64,000 bases of DNA from Janthinobacterium sp. TB1-E2 (GTDB lineage: Bacteria > Pseudomonadota > Gammaproteobacteria > Burkholderiales > Burkholderiaceae_D): assembly GCF_036885605.1 (NCBI RefSeq), contig NZ_CP142523.1, positions 6,076,001-6,140,000 on the forward strand. Direction: 5' to 3'. Every line of letters starts with the position of its first letter. The stretch's first letter is position 1. Shown here piece after piece: positions 26,534-35,915 of this stretch. The position numbers were made by a program, and so were the translations under genes. The notes under the pieces are model-generated. The model was given only the letters and a program-made list of their open reading frames with translations, was not told the origin of the DNA and ran no database searches.

Positions 26534-27601
26534 TTAAGTATTTTGATAAGTCGTGATTTGCGCCAGCGTCATTGCACGCATGTCGGCGCCCTGGTCGCAG
26601 GCTTTATGCCATTCGACGATGTTGGCGATGGTCTGGCCGATATCCCAACGCGGATGCCAGCCCAGCTGGCCGCGCGCCTTGGAACAATCGAGCTTCAGAT
26701 AGGTAGCTTCGTGTGGATGGTCCTGGCCATCGAGCGACCAGGAGGCGCCGGCGCCCCACTCCTGCGTCATGCGCTCGATGATCCATTCGACGGGCTTGGC
26801 ATCGGTATCGTGCGGGCCGAAGTTCCAGCCCTCGGCATGCACGGGGCCTTCCGTGTACAGTTTTTCCGCCAGCGTCAGATAACCGCTCAGCGGCTCGAGC
26901 ACGTGTTGCCACGGACGGATGGCGTGAGGATTGCGGATCATCACCGGCTCGCCGGCGCCAATGGCGCGCAGCATGTCGGGAATCAATCGATCCAGCGCCC
27001 AGTCGCCACCACCGATGACGTTGCCGGCGCGGCCGCTGCCCAGGGCAATGCCGTGCTCGGCGTATTTGTCCGCATGGAAGAAGGAACTGCGATAGCCAGC
27101 CGTGACGAGTTCGGCGCAGCCCTTGCTGTTGCTGTAGGGATCGTAGCCGCCCATCGCTTCGTTTTCACGGTAGCCCCAGGGCCACTCGCGGTTTTCGTAA
27201 CACTTGTCGCTGGTGACATTGACCACCGCGCGCACGCCAGGCGTGGCGCGCACGGCTTCAAGCACATTCACCACGCCCATGACGTTGGTGGCATACGTTT
27301 CCACCGGGTTCACGTACGAGTAGCGCACCAGTGGCTGTGCCGCCATGTGAATCACGATGTCCGGGCGCGCGATCGCCATGGCGCGCTTGACGGCTTCACC
27401 ATCGCGCACGTCGCCGATGATCGATTGCATGCCGTGCGCGACATTGGCGACCTCAAACAGGCTGGGCGTGGTGGGCGCTTCCAGCGCGTAACCGGTCACG
27501 TCGGCGCCAAGCTGTTGCAGCCACAGGCTCAGCCAGCCACCCTTGAAGCCGGTATGGCCGGTGAGGAAAACGCGCTTCCCTTGCCAGAATGCGGGATTCA
27601 T
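26534..27601 (-). CDS. rfbG: CDP-glucose 4,6-dehydratase
   Basis: 355 aa. Extended SDR with the NAD site FLTGHTGFKGGWLSLWL, the VTSDKCYEN region and YDPYSNSKGCAE (Tyr-x3-Lys), all diagnostic of RfbG. The ATG at 27601 overlaps the rfbF stop as TGATG, so a longer frame to 27754 is rejected. It makes CDP-4-keto-6-deoxyglucose, substrate of the RfbH dehydratase encoded next. Confidence 0.95.
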   Translation of the reverse strand: MNPAFWQGKRVFLTGHTGFKGGWLSLWLQQLGADVTGYALEAPTTPSLFEVANVAHGMQSIIGDVRDGEAVKRAMAIARPDIVIHMAAQPLVRYSYVNPVETYATNVMGVVNVLEAVRATPGVRAVVNVTSDKCYENREWPWGYRENEAMGGYDPYSNSKGCAELVTAGYRSSFFHADKYAEHGIALGSGRAGNVIGGGDWALDRLIPDMLRAIGAGEPVMIRNPHAIRPWQHVLEPLSGYLTLAEKLYTEGPVHAEGWNFGPHDTDAKPVEWIIERMTQEWGAGASWSLDGQDHPHEATYLKLDCSKARGQLGWHPRWDIGQTIANIVEWHKACDQGADMRAMTLAQITTYQNT

Positions 27602-28371
27602 CAAACCGCCTTCCAGGGCGCCTTGCCCGATTGCCACAGCTCTTCCAGATGCACCTTGTCGCGCAAGGTATCCATCGGTTGCCAGAATCCGTGATGGAAG
27701 TAGGCATCGAGCTGGCCTTCTTGGGCGAGGCGCTCCAATGGCTGCTTTTCCCACACGGTGCTGTCCTCGGCAATATAGTCGATGACTTGCGGCGACAGCA
27801 CGAAATAGCCGCCGTTGATCCAGGCGCCATCGCCCTGTGGTTTTTCCTGGAAACTGTTGATCTTGTTGCCATCCAGATTCAGCGCGCCAAAACGGCCTGG
27901 CGGCTGGGTCGCGGTCAAGGTGGCGAGTTTGCCGTGCGCTTTGTGGAAGGCGATCGATTCGGTAATATTAACATCGCTCACGCCATCGCCGTAGGTGAAG
28001 CAGAACGCCTCTTCGCCTTCCAGGTAGGGCTGAACGCGCTTCAGGCGCCCGCCGGTCATGGTTTCGTCGCCGGTATCGACCAGCGTAACCTTCCAGGGCT
28101 CAGCGTTGCGCGCATGCACTTCCATCTGATTATTCTCCATATCGAACGTCACGTCCGACGTGTGCAGGAAATAATTGGCGAAATATTCCTTGATGACATA
28201 GCCTTTGTAGCCGCAGCAAATCACAAAATCGTTGATGCCGTGGCTTGAATAACTTTTCATGATGTGCCACAAAATTGGCTTGCCACCGATTTCCACCATT
28301 GGTTTTGGTTTTGTAGAAGTCTCCTCACTAATACGGGTTCCCAGTCCACCAGCCAGAATTACAGCCTTCAT
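27601..28371 (-). CDS. rfbF: Glucose-1-phosphate cytidylyltransferase
   Basis: 256 aa, the normal RfbF length. Signature [17 protein letters not shown] and [19 protein letters not shown] with [17 protein letters not shown], and [17 protein letters not shown]. It forms CDP-glucose from CTP and glucose-1-phosphate, the entry step to 3,6-dideoxyhexoses. First gene of the three-gene CDP-sugar operon. Confidence 0.96.
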   Translation of the reverse strand: MKAVILAGGLGTRISEETSTKPKPMVEIGGKPILWHIMKSYSSHGINDFVICCGYKGYVIKEYFANYFLHTSDVTFDMENNQMEVHARNAEPWKVTLVDTGDETMTGGRLKRVQPYLEGEEAFCFTYGDGVSDVNITESIAFHKAHGKLATLTATQPPGRFGALNLDGNKINSFQEKPQGDGAWINGGYFVLSPQVIDYIAEDSTVWEKQPLERLAQEGQLDAYFHHGFWQPMDTLRDKVHLEELWQSGKAPWKAV

Positions 28372-28430
28372 CTTCGTTCCTTAATCATCAAATCAAATTC
28401 TCGCCAATACTTTCAAGGCAACTGCATCAA

Positions 28431-29645
28431 TCAAACATCTTGTCTTTTCCAGGAATTTTTAAAAATATCCCAGCGATATTTATTATTGTCATTTCTCATG
28501 GAGCACAAATAAGCACCGCGCACATATGCAAAAGCCAAGCCTAGGAAGCCACCAAAAATAAAACCCAGAAGTATAATCATTAATTTCTTCGGCTTTACTT
28601 CCTTTTCCGCCGGAACAGCAACATCAAGGATTTGAATAACAGAGGAATCTTTTGCCTCTTCAATTTTAGCCAATTCATATTGCTTTGAAAGCAACTCAAA
28701 CATTGCTTCCTGATATTTGACATTACGCAAACTACGTACATATTCGACGCCAATTTTAGGGATATTCCCTGTTGGCACCATTAAATCACCATCGCTATTC
28801 ACTTTTCCAAATTTTAATTTTTCAAGTTGCGTTTTATATCCCTGTATCTCTCCCTGCAGGCGCTGCAGATCAGGATTATTATTTGTTGCAAAACTACGCA
28901 TTGCATTCAATTGCACTTCCTTGGCCGCAATCGTTCCTTCTAACTGTGCAACGTTACCGATGATGCCTTGCACTTGACCATCTAGTTGCAACATTCCTGT
29001 TTTCTCTTGAGTATTGCGCAGTCCAACCTCAGCATCCGCCAATGAATCCTTGGCAGCTATTAACTGTTTTTCAAAAAAAATACGACGTTGCCCAGCATCT
29101 GTAACTGCTAAATTTTTTGTGAGTGAAGACAATTCTCCTACAAAGGCGTTAGCTAGTTCGGCAGCAAATTTCGGATCACGGTCTACAACCTGTACAGAAA
29201 TAATCCCGGATTTTTCACTGCTGACACTGACCAACTCATCTAGCTTTTTTCTGGCATCATCTGATGTCTTTACAGAAAAACGCTTTCTTAGATCAAAATG
29301 AGAAATTAAATTATCCGCAATGGTTCGACTATTCAACATTGCAACGTACAAATCATTGGGATTTTTCAATCCACTAATACTACCTGCCGCTCCGGCCAAG
29401 CCGCCAAGTTGCCCCAACATTGCCGCGATCCCGGAGCTTTGCTGCTGAGGCGGCAAAATAACTGCTGTGGATGAAAAAGTTGGCTTAGTAAGAAATGCGA
29501 CAGCAATTGCGAAACTTCCGACGACAAGCGGCATCATGAACAAAATTTTCTTCTGCCGAGCAAGCATCGTCAAGATATCAAGGAAATCCATTCCGTTATT
29601 ACTTACCGACGAGTGCTGCTCTTTATTTTTCATTTCCTCAGACAT
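28431..29645 (-). CDS. Polysaccharide chain-length regulator (Wzz/PCP family)
   Basis: 404 aa from ATG 29645 (MSEEMKNK); an upstream ATG at 29675 is possible. Two transmembrane helices flank a large periplasmic coiled region: N-terminal ILFMMPLVVGSFAIAVAFL and C-terminal LMIILLGFIFGGFLGLAFAYV, preceded by the proline-containing AVPAEKEVKPKKL motif. There is no cytoplasmic tyrosine-kinase domain, unlike Wzc, so it is Wzz-like. It should control chain length together with the Wzy polymerase. Confidence 0.88.
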   Translation of the reverse strand: MSEEMKNKEQHSSVSNNGMDFLDILTMLARQKKILFMMPLVVGSFAIAVAFLTKPTFSSTAVILPPQQQSSGIAAMLGQLGGLAGAAGSISGLKNPNDLYVAMLNSRTIADNLISHFDLRKRFSVKTSDDARKKLDELVSVSSEKSGIISVQVVDRDPKFAAELANAFVGELSSLTKNLAVTDAGQRRIFFEKQLIAAKDSLADAEVGLRNTQEKTGMLQLDGQVQGIIGNVAQLEGTIAAKEVQLNAMRSFATNNNPDLQRLQGEIQGYKTQLEKLKFGKVNSDGDLMVPTGNIPKIGVEYVRSLRNVKYQEAMFELLSKQYELAKIEEAKDSSVIQILDVAVPAEKEVKPKKLMIILLGFIFGGFLGLAFAYVRGAYLCSMRNDNNKYRWDIFKNSWKRQDV

Positions 29646-29745
29646 CTTTTTCTTTCGCGTTGTAACCCATAACATTTAAAACGTCGACGATTACCGTTGT
29701 ACTTGCGGATAACGCATAACAGCCAACTCGATATCCGTCATACCA

Positions 29746-31662
29746 TTAATCCTTCAACACCTTCAAACCGGCTGCACCCAAGCCAAACTGATAAAAGATG
29801 GCCGTCCAGTCCTTCAAACTCTGCATGAATGTACTACGTTCAATTTTCTCCGGCACCACCACGGTATCGCCAGGATTCAATGCTGTGCCGCCGAGTCCGC
29901 CGAACCAGCCAGTGCCTTGGCCGCTCTGCGCCGTTCCATCGGCACGAATCACGTACATCTCCGATTTATCCGCCGTGGCCGTAATACCCCCAGCTTGCTG
30001 CACATAGTCGTTGACCGTGCGCTGTGGACGATACACAAACGCGTTTTGCTGGAAGACGGAACCCAGCACATCCACGGTGCCCGGACGGCGCGGGATCAGG
30101 ATCGAGTCGCCGTCCTGCAGGGGCAGGTCAGGCAGGTTTTTCACTTGCGTGTCGACACCTGGCAGATCGAGGACGATGCGTCCTTCCGCCTTGACGGTAC
30201 GCAGCTTTTGCACAATGCGACGCTGCTGCTCGACTTCGGCGGCGGTCTTCGCTGCATTTTCCTTGTCCCCCGAGGCAGACATGCGCTGGGTGGCGTTCGA
30301 TTCCAGGTCACGTTCGAAGCGGTCGGCCACTTGGTTCAATTTAAGTTGCTGGGCGCGACGTACGGATTCGCGATTCAATTGGGTTGCGTACAGGTAACCA
30401 TTTTCATTGGCGCCGCCGACACGAGCGATCAGCTCACGCAAGGTTTCGCCTTTTTTCAACAGGAAAATGCCGCTTTGCTTTGCTTCGCCAGCCACGCGCA
30501 CGTATTCATTCTGGATTTGTGCCTGGACGGGTACGGCGCCTGGTGCAAACACGCGCAGGATATCGGTCGGCTTGACGGCAATCCCGGCCAACTGGCTGCT
30601 GGAGACACCTTTGTCAGCCACCAGTTCCAGCACGGTCTTATATTGATTGTCGATATTCTTTTCGACGATGATTTGCTTGGTTTCTGCTGCCGAATCAAAA
30701 CCACCGGCCCAGCTCAGTACATCGGCCAGTGTCGGATTGCCTTTCAACTCGAAAATGGCCGGTTGCTTCACGCTTCCCGTCAAAGCCACCAGCGGGCCAA
30801 CTTCAGGAATATAGATCACGTCGCCGTCACGCAAGGTGACGTCGCGGCTCTTGTCGCCCTTGACCAGCATGTCATACAGGTCGAAGGTGCTGACGGTATC
30901 CTTGCCGCGCTTGAGCTGGATATTGCGCATGCTGCCGGTGGCGTCCGGACCGCCCGAGGTAAACAAGGCATTGAGCAGGGTGCTCATGGAATTCAGGGTA
31001 TATGTGCCAGGACGTACCGCATGGCCAACCACATACACTTGCACGGCACGCGTTTGCGCGATGCTCGCTGTCAGGTCGAAGTTGGTGTAGATCTTGCCAA
31101 TGGCTTTCTTCAGGTAGCCCTGCAAATCCTTGTACTGCACGCCGCTGACCTTGATGGAGCCGACGCGCGGAATGAAAATCGCACCGCTGCGGTCAACCGT
31201 GGCGCTGACATCGATGTCAACCATGCCCCAGCCGCGTACCTGCAACTCGTCGCCCGTGCCTATCGCGTATTCCTGGTTCACCTGGACACCATCGAGCGGC
31301 GCAAAGGTGGACGGCACATCGCTGAACAGATCCTTGCCAAAGATGCTCAGTTTTTTACCCGTCACGCCATCGACATACTCTTCGAAAGCACCGACTGGCG
31401 TGTCGGCATCTGCAGCGCCGCGTTTGGTGGCAGTGTTGGCGGGCAAAGATTTGACTTGCCGTTGCTCACCGCGACCACTGCGAATGCTGGGCAAGCTGCT
31501 GCCGCCCATTTCATTGGCCTGTGCACGGGAAATATCCGTGCGAGGCATGTCAGTCGCGCCAAGTTCCTGCTCTACGGCATAGGCCGAAGTGGCCCCAAGC
31601 AGGAAAGCCGAGAAAATCACGTGTTTCACGAAAGGCGGGGGAGTACGAAATTGCTTTTTCAT
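29746..31662 (-). CDS. Long polysaccharide export protein with SLBB domains (Wza-type)
   Basis: 638 aa from ATG 31662. A signal peptide ends at AYA29. The polysaccharide-export domain is at about 130-205 (YAIGTGDELQVRGWG...FIPRVGSIKVSG), followed by several SLBB segments (VYVVGHAVRPGTYTL, ALTGSVKQPAIFEL, VRVAGEAKQSGIF, VDVLGSVFQQNAFVY). A short C-terminal hydrophobic segment ends the protein. There is no lipobox, in contrast to E. coli Wza, and the protein is about 260 residues longer. It should form the periplasm-spanning/outer-membrane export channel. It is adjacent to yjbH, as in gfc-type group 4 capsule operons. Confidence 0.88.
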   Translation of the reverse strand: MKKQFRTPPPFVKHVIFSAFLLGATSAYAVEQELGATDMPRTDISRAQANEMGGSSLPSIRSGRGEQRQVKSLPANTATKRGAADADTPVGAFEEYVDGVTGKKLSIFGKDLFSDVPSTFAPLDGVQVNQEYAIGTGDELQVRGWGMVDIDVSATVDRSGAIFIPRVGSIKVSGVQYKDLQGYLKKAIGKIYTNFDLTASIAQTRAVQVYVVGHAVRPGTYTLNSMSTLLNALFTSGGPDATGSMRNIQLKRGKDTVSTFDLYDMLVKGDKSRDVTLRDGDVIYIPEVGPLVALTGSVKQPAIFELKGNPTLADVLSWAGGFDSAAETKQIIVEKNIDNQYKTVLELVADKGVSSSQLAGIAVKPTDILRVFAPGAVPVQAQIQNEYVRVAGEAKQSGIFLLKKGETLRELIARVGGANENGYLYATQLNRESVRRAQQLKLNQVADRFERDLESNATQRMSASGDKENAAKTAAEVEQQRRIVQKLRTVKAEGRIVLDLPGVDTQVKNLPDLPLQDGDSILIPRRPGTVDVLGSVFQQNAFVYRPQRTVNDYVQQAGGITATADKSEMYVIRADGTAQSGQGTGWFGGLGGTALNPGDTVVVPEKIERSTFMQSLKDWTAIFYQFGLGAAGLKVLKD

Positions 31663-31718
31663 GCTGGTCTTTGTCTGGATGAATGATGTTGTATGAGTAA
31701 AGGGAGCGCCATGCGCGC

Positions 31719-34700
31719 TTAATACTTGCCCTGCCAGGTCACGCTGATTTCTTTCGGTCCGGGATTGATCGACAGGCCCGATTTGCTCTGGTCGCGCTGC
31801 GCGTGCCACAGCCAGCTACCCATGGCGTAACCGAGAATGCCGCCGGCGACCGTGTCGGACACCCAATGCTTGCGGCCAAACACGCGGCCGGCGGAACCCA
31901 CGGCGGCCACGCTGTACAGCCATGGCGCATCGTACTCCTTGGCAAATGGCGTCACGGCGGCAAATGCTATAGCCGCATGTCCCGACGGAAACGATGAGTC
32001 CGACCGGGATTTCCCGCTGCCCACACTGGTCCACGCACCCCGCTCCTCATCAGGACGAGCACGGCCAATCGCATATTTTCCCACTACTGCCAGACCGGTA
32101 GCGGCCGCCACCGACTGCATTGAAATGAGCCCGACATTCTGCAAGCGCTCATCGCCAAACGCAAACGCCGCCCCAGCCGCGCCCACCAGCGCATACGGCA
32201 TGGCCTTGCCCAGCTTGTCCCAGTTGCGGTAGACCTTGGAATCTTCATGTTTCTTGACGAAACGGTCGACAGGTTTGTCGGCCAGTGCGGAGGCCACCAC
32301 CACGCCGCCGACCACCGCCGTCGCCTTGAGCCATTCAGGCGCGCTAGGCGTAGCAGATGCGGATTGCTGCAGGCGCGCGCGGAAAGCCGGCCATGGGCTG
32401 ACAAAGGGACGATCCGGCGGATTGACGGCAGGCAGGTGCTGTTCGTCCGGGCGCTCGGCAAAGTTGCCCAGGCCATCGTAGCTGAGCATGTCGGCGCGCG
32501 GGCGCTCGAACATGTCGTACAGGTCGCCCGGCGAGGCCACCATCTGCCCCACGTCGCGCGTCCATGGCGAGATGGCAAAGCCGGCCGTCGATTGCGTATC
32601 CATCGGCAACATGCTGTTCAACGGTACGGACAGAAAAATGCCACGGTCCTGGTATGGCTTCGATGGCGTGCCGGGGCTGGTGATATCGTTGCCGTTCGTA
32701 TGCGTGTACCAGGCGCCGACTTCGATGCCGGACTGGAAGCGGCGCTTGAACTCCATGCGCACGCCCGTGTCCTTGGCCAGGAAGCGGCCGGCGCGCGCCG
32801 TCACGGTAATGTCGTGCGGCAAGCGGTAATGCAGGGAGCCGATCGCCGTCACCGTCTTGTAGTCGCGCGAATCGAGCAAGCCCTTGAATCCACGCTGTTG
32901 CAAGGCATCGACGGCCACGTCGGCCGCCCAGCGGCTGTCCTTCGGCAGGTACAGCACCTGGCCGCCGACACCGCGGAACATGTCTTCATACAGGCCGGCC
33001 GACATGCGGGTATACACGCGCTCGGCCGGATTGTCGTATTTATTCAGCAGCACGCGGCTCAGCGAGAAACGCCCGCCGCGCAAATATTCCGCCACATCGG
33101 TACGCACGTGCGGCAAGTTGCTGTTCGATGGCTGCTTGACCCCCGATACCGTTTCCAGCAACTGCAGGCTGGCGGCAGTATTCAGATACAGCCCATCGCC
33201 CAGACGGCGGTCGTAGTTCGCTACCGCCGAGATCGAATAGCGGAAGGCGCCGCTCGGGTCATTGAAGAAGAAGCCAACCTTGGGAGCGATCTTGAAACGG
33301 TTCGCCTCGCGGTCCAGCGACTTGATCTGCACCACGTCGCCATCGACGCCGACACCGACGGCCAGCTTGCCATCGTCCTTGAGGACGTTGGCAGCCTTGA
33401 CGGGAGCCAGTGCGGAAACGGCGGGAGCCGGCGTGGTGGCAGGCGCGGGAGCCGCGGCAATTGCCGGCGCGGGAACTGGAGCTGGTGCAGGCGCGGCGGC
33501 AACGGCGGGAGCGGGCTTGTCGAGGAACTCCTGCAGCCAGCCTTGCTGGTCATCCCGGATGACATCGCTTTTCTCTGGATAGCGCAACAGCACGACATCG
33601 AGGAAGGCCTTGCGGTCGATCTTGCCTGCCAAATAGTCGTTCAGTTTTGGCAAATCAAAGAATTCGTAGGTGGCGATTGGCTGGTCCAGCTTGGTATACG
33701 TGATGCGCAAGGTCGTTACGCCCTTCGGCGTGAAGGCGACAGCCGTGCGCGCGGCACGGCCGACGGCGCGGCCCATGTTCGAAATACGGCTGTTGGTCAG
33801 GCTCAGGCTCAGGACATTGCCCTCTTGCTCGACACGGATATTCTTGTAATCCTGTTTTACCAGAGCATTGACCAGGTCGGCGCCATATACGGGATCGCGG
33901 TGCCATTCTTCCTTGCTCGGCAGCGGTGGCGGATTCTTGTCGTCCACGAAATACGGCGGCTCGTACACCTTGGGAATGAACTCGCGTTCGCCAAACGGAA
34001 TGCTGATAAAGGCGTTCACGCTGAACTGGTCACGGCTGCGGGCCGCTTGCAAGGCAAGCCAGCCCCAGCGGTATTCCAGGCCCACGGAAGCGCCCTTGCG
34101 GCGCTTGCCCGCATTCGTTTCGCTGGCGCGGAAGTCGCGCAAGTAATTCGTTGTATCGTATTCGGCCACCACCGACCAGCGCGGCAGCGCGGCAGGCGTC
34201 CAGCGCGCGCCGGCAAACACGCCGTCCGGGCGCTTATGGGCATAGCCGAGACTCGCTTCGATATTCTTGCTGGCGCCAAAAGTCTTGGTGGCAACCACAT
34301 ATTGCCCCTTGACCAGCTCGGTACCGAACAGATCCGTCATGCCGACGGCGACGGACGGCATCCACTCCGTTTCCGACCACAGGCGCAATTTACCGTCGAC
34401 GACCTTATCCTTGTAGCGGCCATAGCCGCTGCCATATTCGCCGGGCACGTTGGTAAAACCGGGAATGCCCGTGATCGACACATAACGTCCCGTCATTTGC
34501 AGGAAAGGCAGGATATTCGCCGTGGCCCATAACTGGCCATACGGGCTGTCGTAGCTGTAGCCGACGCTGAAGGTGCCGTCCGTTTCCACCACGGCGCTGG
34601 GCATATTGATATAGCCGGATTGACCACCATGATTCGGGGTCGCGGCCATCACCGAAGGGGCGCCAAGCACCAGACAGCCACACCAGGTATATTTGATTGA

Positions 34701-34721
34701 TTTTCTGAGTACGCTTAACAA
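31719..34721 (-). CDS. YjbH-family outer-membrane protein fused to a PAP2 phosphatase
   Basis: 1000 aa. A signal peptide (about residues 1-26) precedes a YjbH/GfcD-like region beginning GGQSGYINMPSAVVETDGTFSVGYSYD. An Ala/Pro-rich linker follows at about 397-440, then further beta-strand-rich sequence to about 780. The C-terminal 200 residues carry a complete PAP2 motif: K882-x6-R889-P890, PSGH (912-915) and R946-x5-H952-x3-D956, with modest hydrophobic segments between. YjbH proteins serve polysaccharide secretion at the outer membrane; PAP2 enzymes hydrolyse lipid or polyprenyl phosphates. The fusion suggests a phosphatase acting at the envelope during export. First gene of the minus-strand block, with the exporter gene 56 bases downstream. 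Confidence 0.85.
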   Translation of the reverse strand: MLSVLRKSIKYTWCGCLVLGAPSVMAATPNHGGQSGYINMPSAVVETDGTFSVGYSYDSPYGQLWATANILPFLQMTGRYVSITGIPGFTNVPGEYGSGYGRYKDKVVDGKLRLWSETEWMPSVAVGMTDLFGTELVKGQYVVATKTFGASKNIEASLGYAHKRPDGVFAGARWTPAALPRWSVVAEYDTTNYLRDFRASETNAGKRRKGASVGLEYRWGWLALQAARSRDQFSVNAFISIPFGEREFIPKVYEPPYFVDDKNPPPLPSKEEWHRDPVYGADLVNALVKQDYKNIRVEQEGNVLSLSLTNSRISNMGRAVGRAARTAVAFTPKGVTTLRITYTKLDQPIATYEFFDLPKLNDYLAGKIDRKAFLDVVLLRYPEKSDVIRDDQQGWLQEFLDKPAPAVAAAPAPAPVPAPAIAAAPAPATTPAPAVSALAPVKAANVLKDDGKLAVGVGVDGDVVQIKSLDREANRFKIAPKVGFFFNDPSGAFRYSISAVANYDRRLGDGLYLNTAASLQLLETVSGVKQPSNSNLPHVRTDVAEYLRGGRFSLSRVLLNKYDNPAERVYTRMSAGLYEDMFRGVGGQVLYLPKDSRWAADVAVDALQQRGFKGLLDSRDYKTVTAIGSLHYRLPHDITVTARAGRFLAKDTGVRMEFKRRFQSGIEVGAWYTHTNGNDITSPGTPSKPYQDRGIFLSVPLNSMLPMDTQSTAGFAISPWTRDVGQMVASPGDLYDMFERPRADMLSYDGLGNFAERPDEQHLPAVNPPDRPFVSPWPAFRARLQQSASATPSAPEWLKATAVVGGVVVASALADKPVDRFVKKHEDSKVYRNWDKLGKAMPYALVGAAGAAFAFGDERLQNVGLISMQSVAAATGLAVVGKYAIGRARPDEERGAWTSVGSGKSRSDSSFPSGHAAIAFAAVTPFAKEYDAPWLYSVAAVGSAGRVFGRKHWVSDTVAGGILGYAMGSWLWHAQRDQSKSGLSINPGPKEISVTWQGKY

Positions 34722-35029
34722 ATCCGGCTACCTAAAATATCCTGCACCTGGAATTCCTGACAATATATTCAGAAAATCAATGAGCTTGGGGAAACGTGAA
34801 TAAAACGAAAAAAGGCCAACCGACGGGCATTTTGCAATGCCACGCATCAGTTCGCCGCTAAAACTGGGCACTCCCGGGCGTTTGATCGTTGCTTAACCAT
34901 GCCTCAGGAATGTATGTCACGGAATTTTAACATTGTTTTCTTGTAGCAAATGCTTAACTTGTTTCCCCTGCGCCACACCTGTCAATGCCGCACAAACGCT
35001 GTCCGCAGCCCTGCATCACGCTTGAACCG
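34722..35029. other. Upstream region of the minus-strand polysaccharide block
   Basis: 308 AT-rich bases between the yjbH-type gene and the DUF4197 gene, both on the minus strand. It must hold the promoter of the minus-strand block. I could not identify a -35/-10 pair with standard spacing, nor a terminator for the DUF4197 gene. Confidence 0.35.
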
Positions 35030-35734
35030 TCACTTCAAACTGCCAAATACTTTGCCGATTATCTTGCTGCCATATGCGAGCGGATTGCTGCGGATGGCTT
35101 TTTCTTCCTCGCCGATCATCAGGTACAGGCCGTCAAGCGCGCGATCCGTGACGTAGCCTTCCACCGTCGATTGCTGCTGCGGCACCAGGCCCGTCTTGCC
35201 GATCTGGCTCATGGTGCTGTTGTATTTGCTGGCCAGGCCGGAACGGTCGGTGACGGATTTCACGATGGGCAGGAATTTGACGGCCAGGGGAGCGGATGTT
35301 TTCTGGCGGAAGAAATCCGTGACGGAAGTATCGCCACCGGACAGGATATTTTTCGCATCGCTCACGCTCATCGACTTGACCGCGTCGAGCAGCAAGGGCT
35401 TGGCCATGGGCACGGCCGACTCGGCGGCACGGTTCATCGACACCACCAGATCGTCCAGCTGCTGGCCGCGGCCCGTCATTTTCAGCAAGGGCTTGGCTTG
35501 CTCGAGGATGCCGGGCAGCTTGATTTTGACCTTGTCGTTGTTCAGGAAACCATTCTCGACACCCAGTTTCGATACGGCGGCGGCGGAACCGGCTTCCAGC
35601 GCCGCTTTCAAGCCATTGCTGGCATCCTGGTTGCTGAGGGCATCGAGAGGGCCGGCGGCACCTGCGCCGGACGACAGCAGCGCCAGCGCAAACAGCATGG
35701 CGGCCGGACGGCCAGGGAAAGGGTTCAGGCGCAT
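35030..35734 (-). CDS. DUF4197 family exported protein
   Basis: 234 aa. The signal peptide ends around SGAGA, and the body matches DUF4197: GLKAALEAGSAAAVSKLG, IKLPGILEQAKPLLK, DAKNILSGGDTSVTDFFR, and the end EEKAIRSNPLAYGSKIIGKVFG. Helical periplasmic protein of unknown function, widespread in proteobacteria. AGGAAAA precedes the ATG. No operon partner is evident. Confidence 0.85.
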   Translation of the reverse strand: MRLNPFPGRPAAMLFALALLSSGAGAAGPLDALSNQDASNGLKAALEAGSAAAVSKLGVENGFLNNDKVKIKLPGILEQAKPLLKMTGRGQQLDDLVVSMNRAAESAVPMAKPLLLDAVKSMSVSDAKNILSGGDTSVTDFFRQKTSAPLAVKFLPIVKSVTDRSGLASKYNSTMSQIGKTGLVPQQQSTVEGYVTDRALDGLYLMIGEEEKAIRSNPLAYGSKIIGKVFGSLK

Positions 35735-35915
35735 GGTTTTCCTTTTCTAGAGAATATACAGACCACCTTCTTCTGGAACCTTAGCACATCAAAACTGCAA
35801 ATACCGCAGCAATTTTGTGCGTCTGGGGGAAACAAGGAGTGCCACAGATGGCGAAGGGAAAGGACTATACAGCACCTGCTGTTGTATCCGCGCACGCTAA
35901 CGCGGGCGGCAAGGC

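Noticed and set aside
29917-34532. Long plus-strand frames opposite the exporter and YjbH genes
   Set aside because: Same reasoning: low-complexity shadows of well-supported genes.
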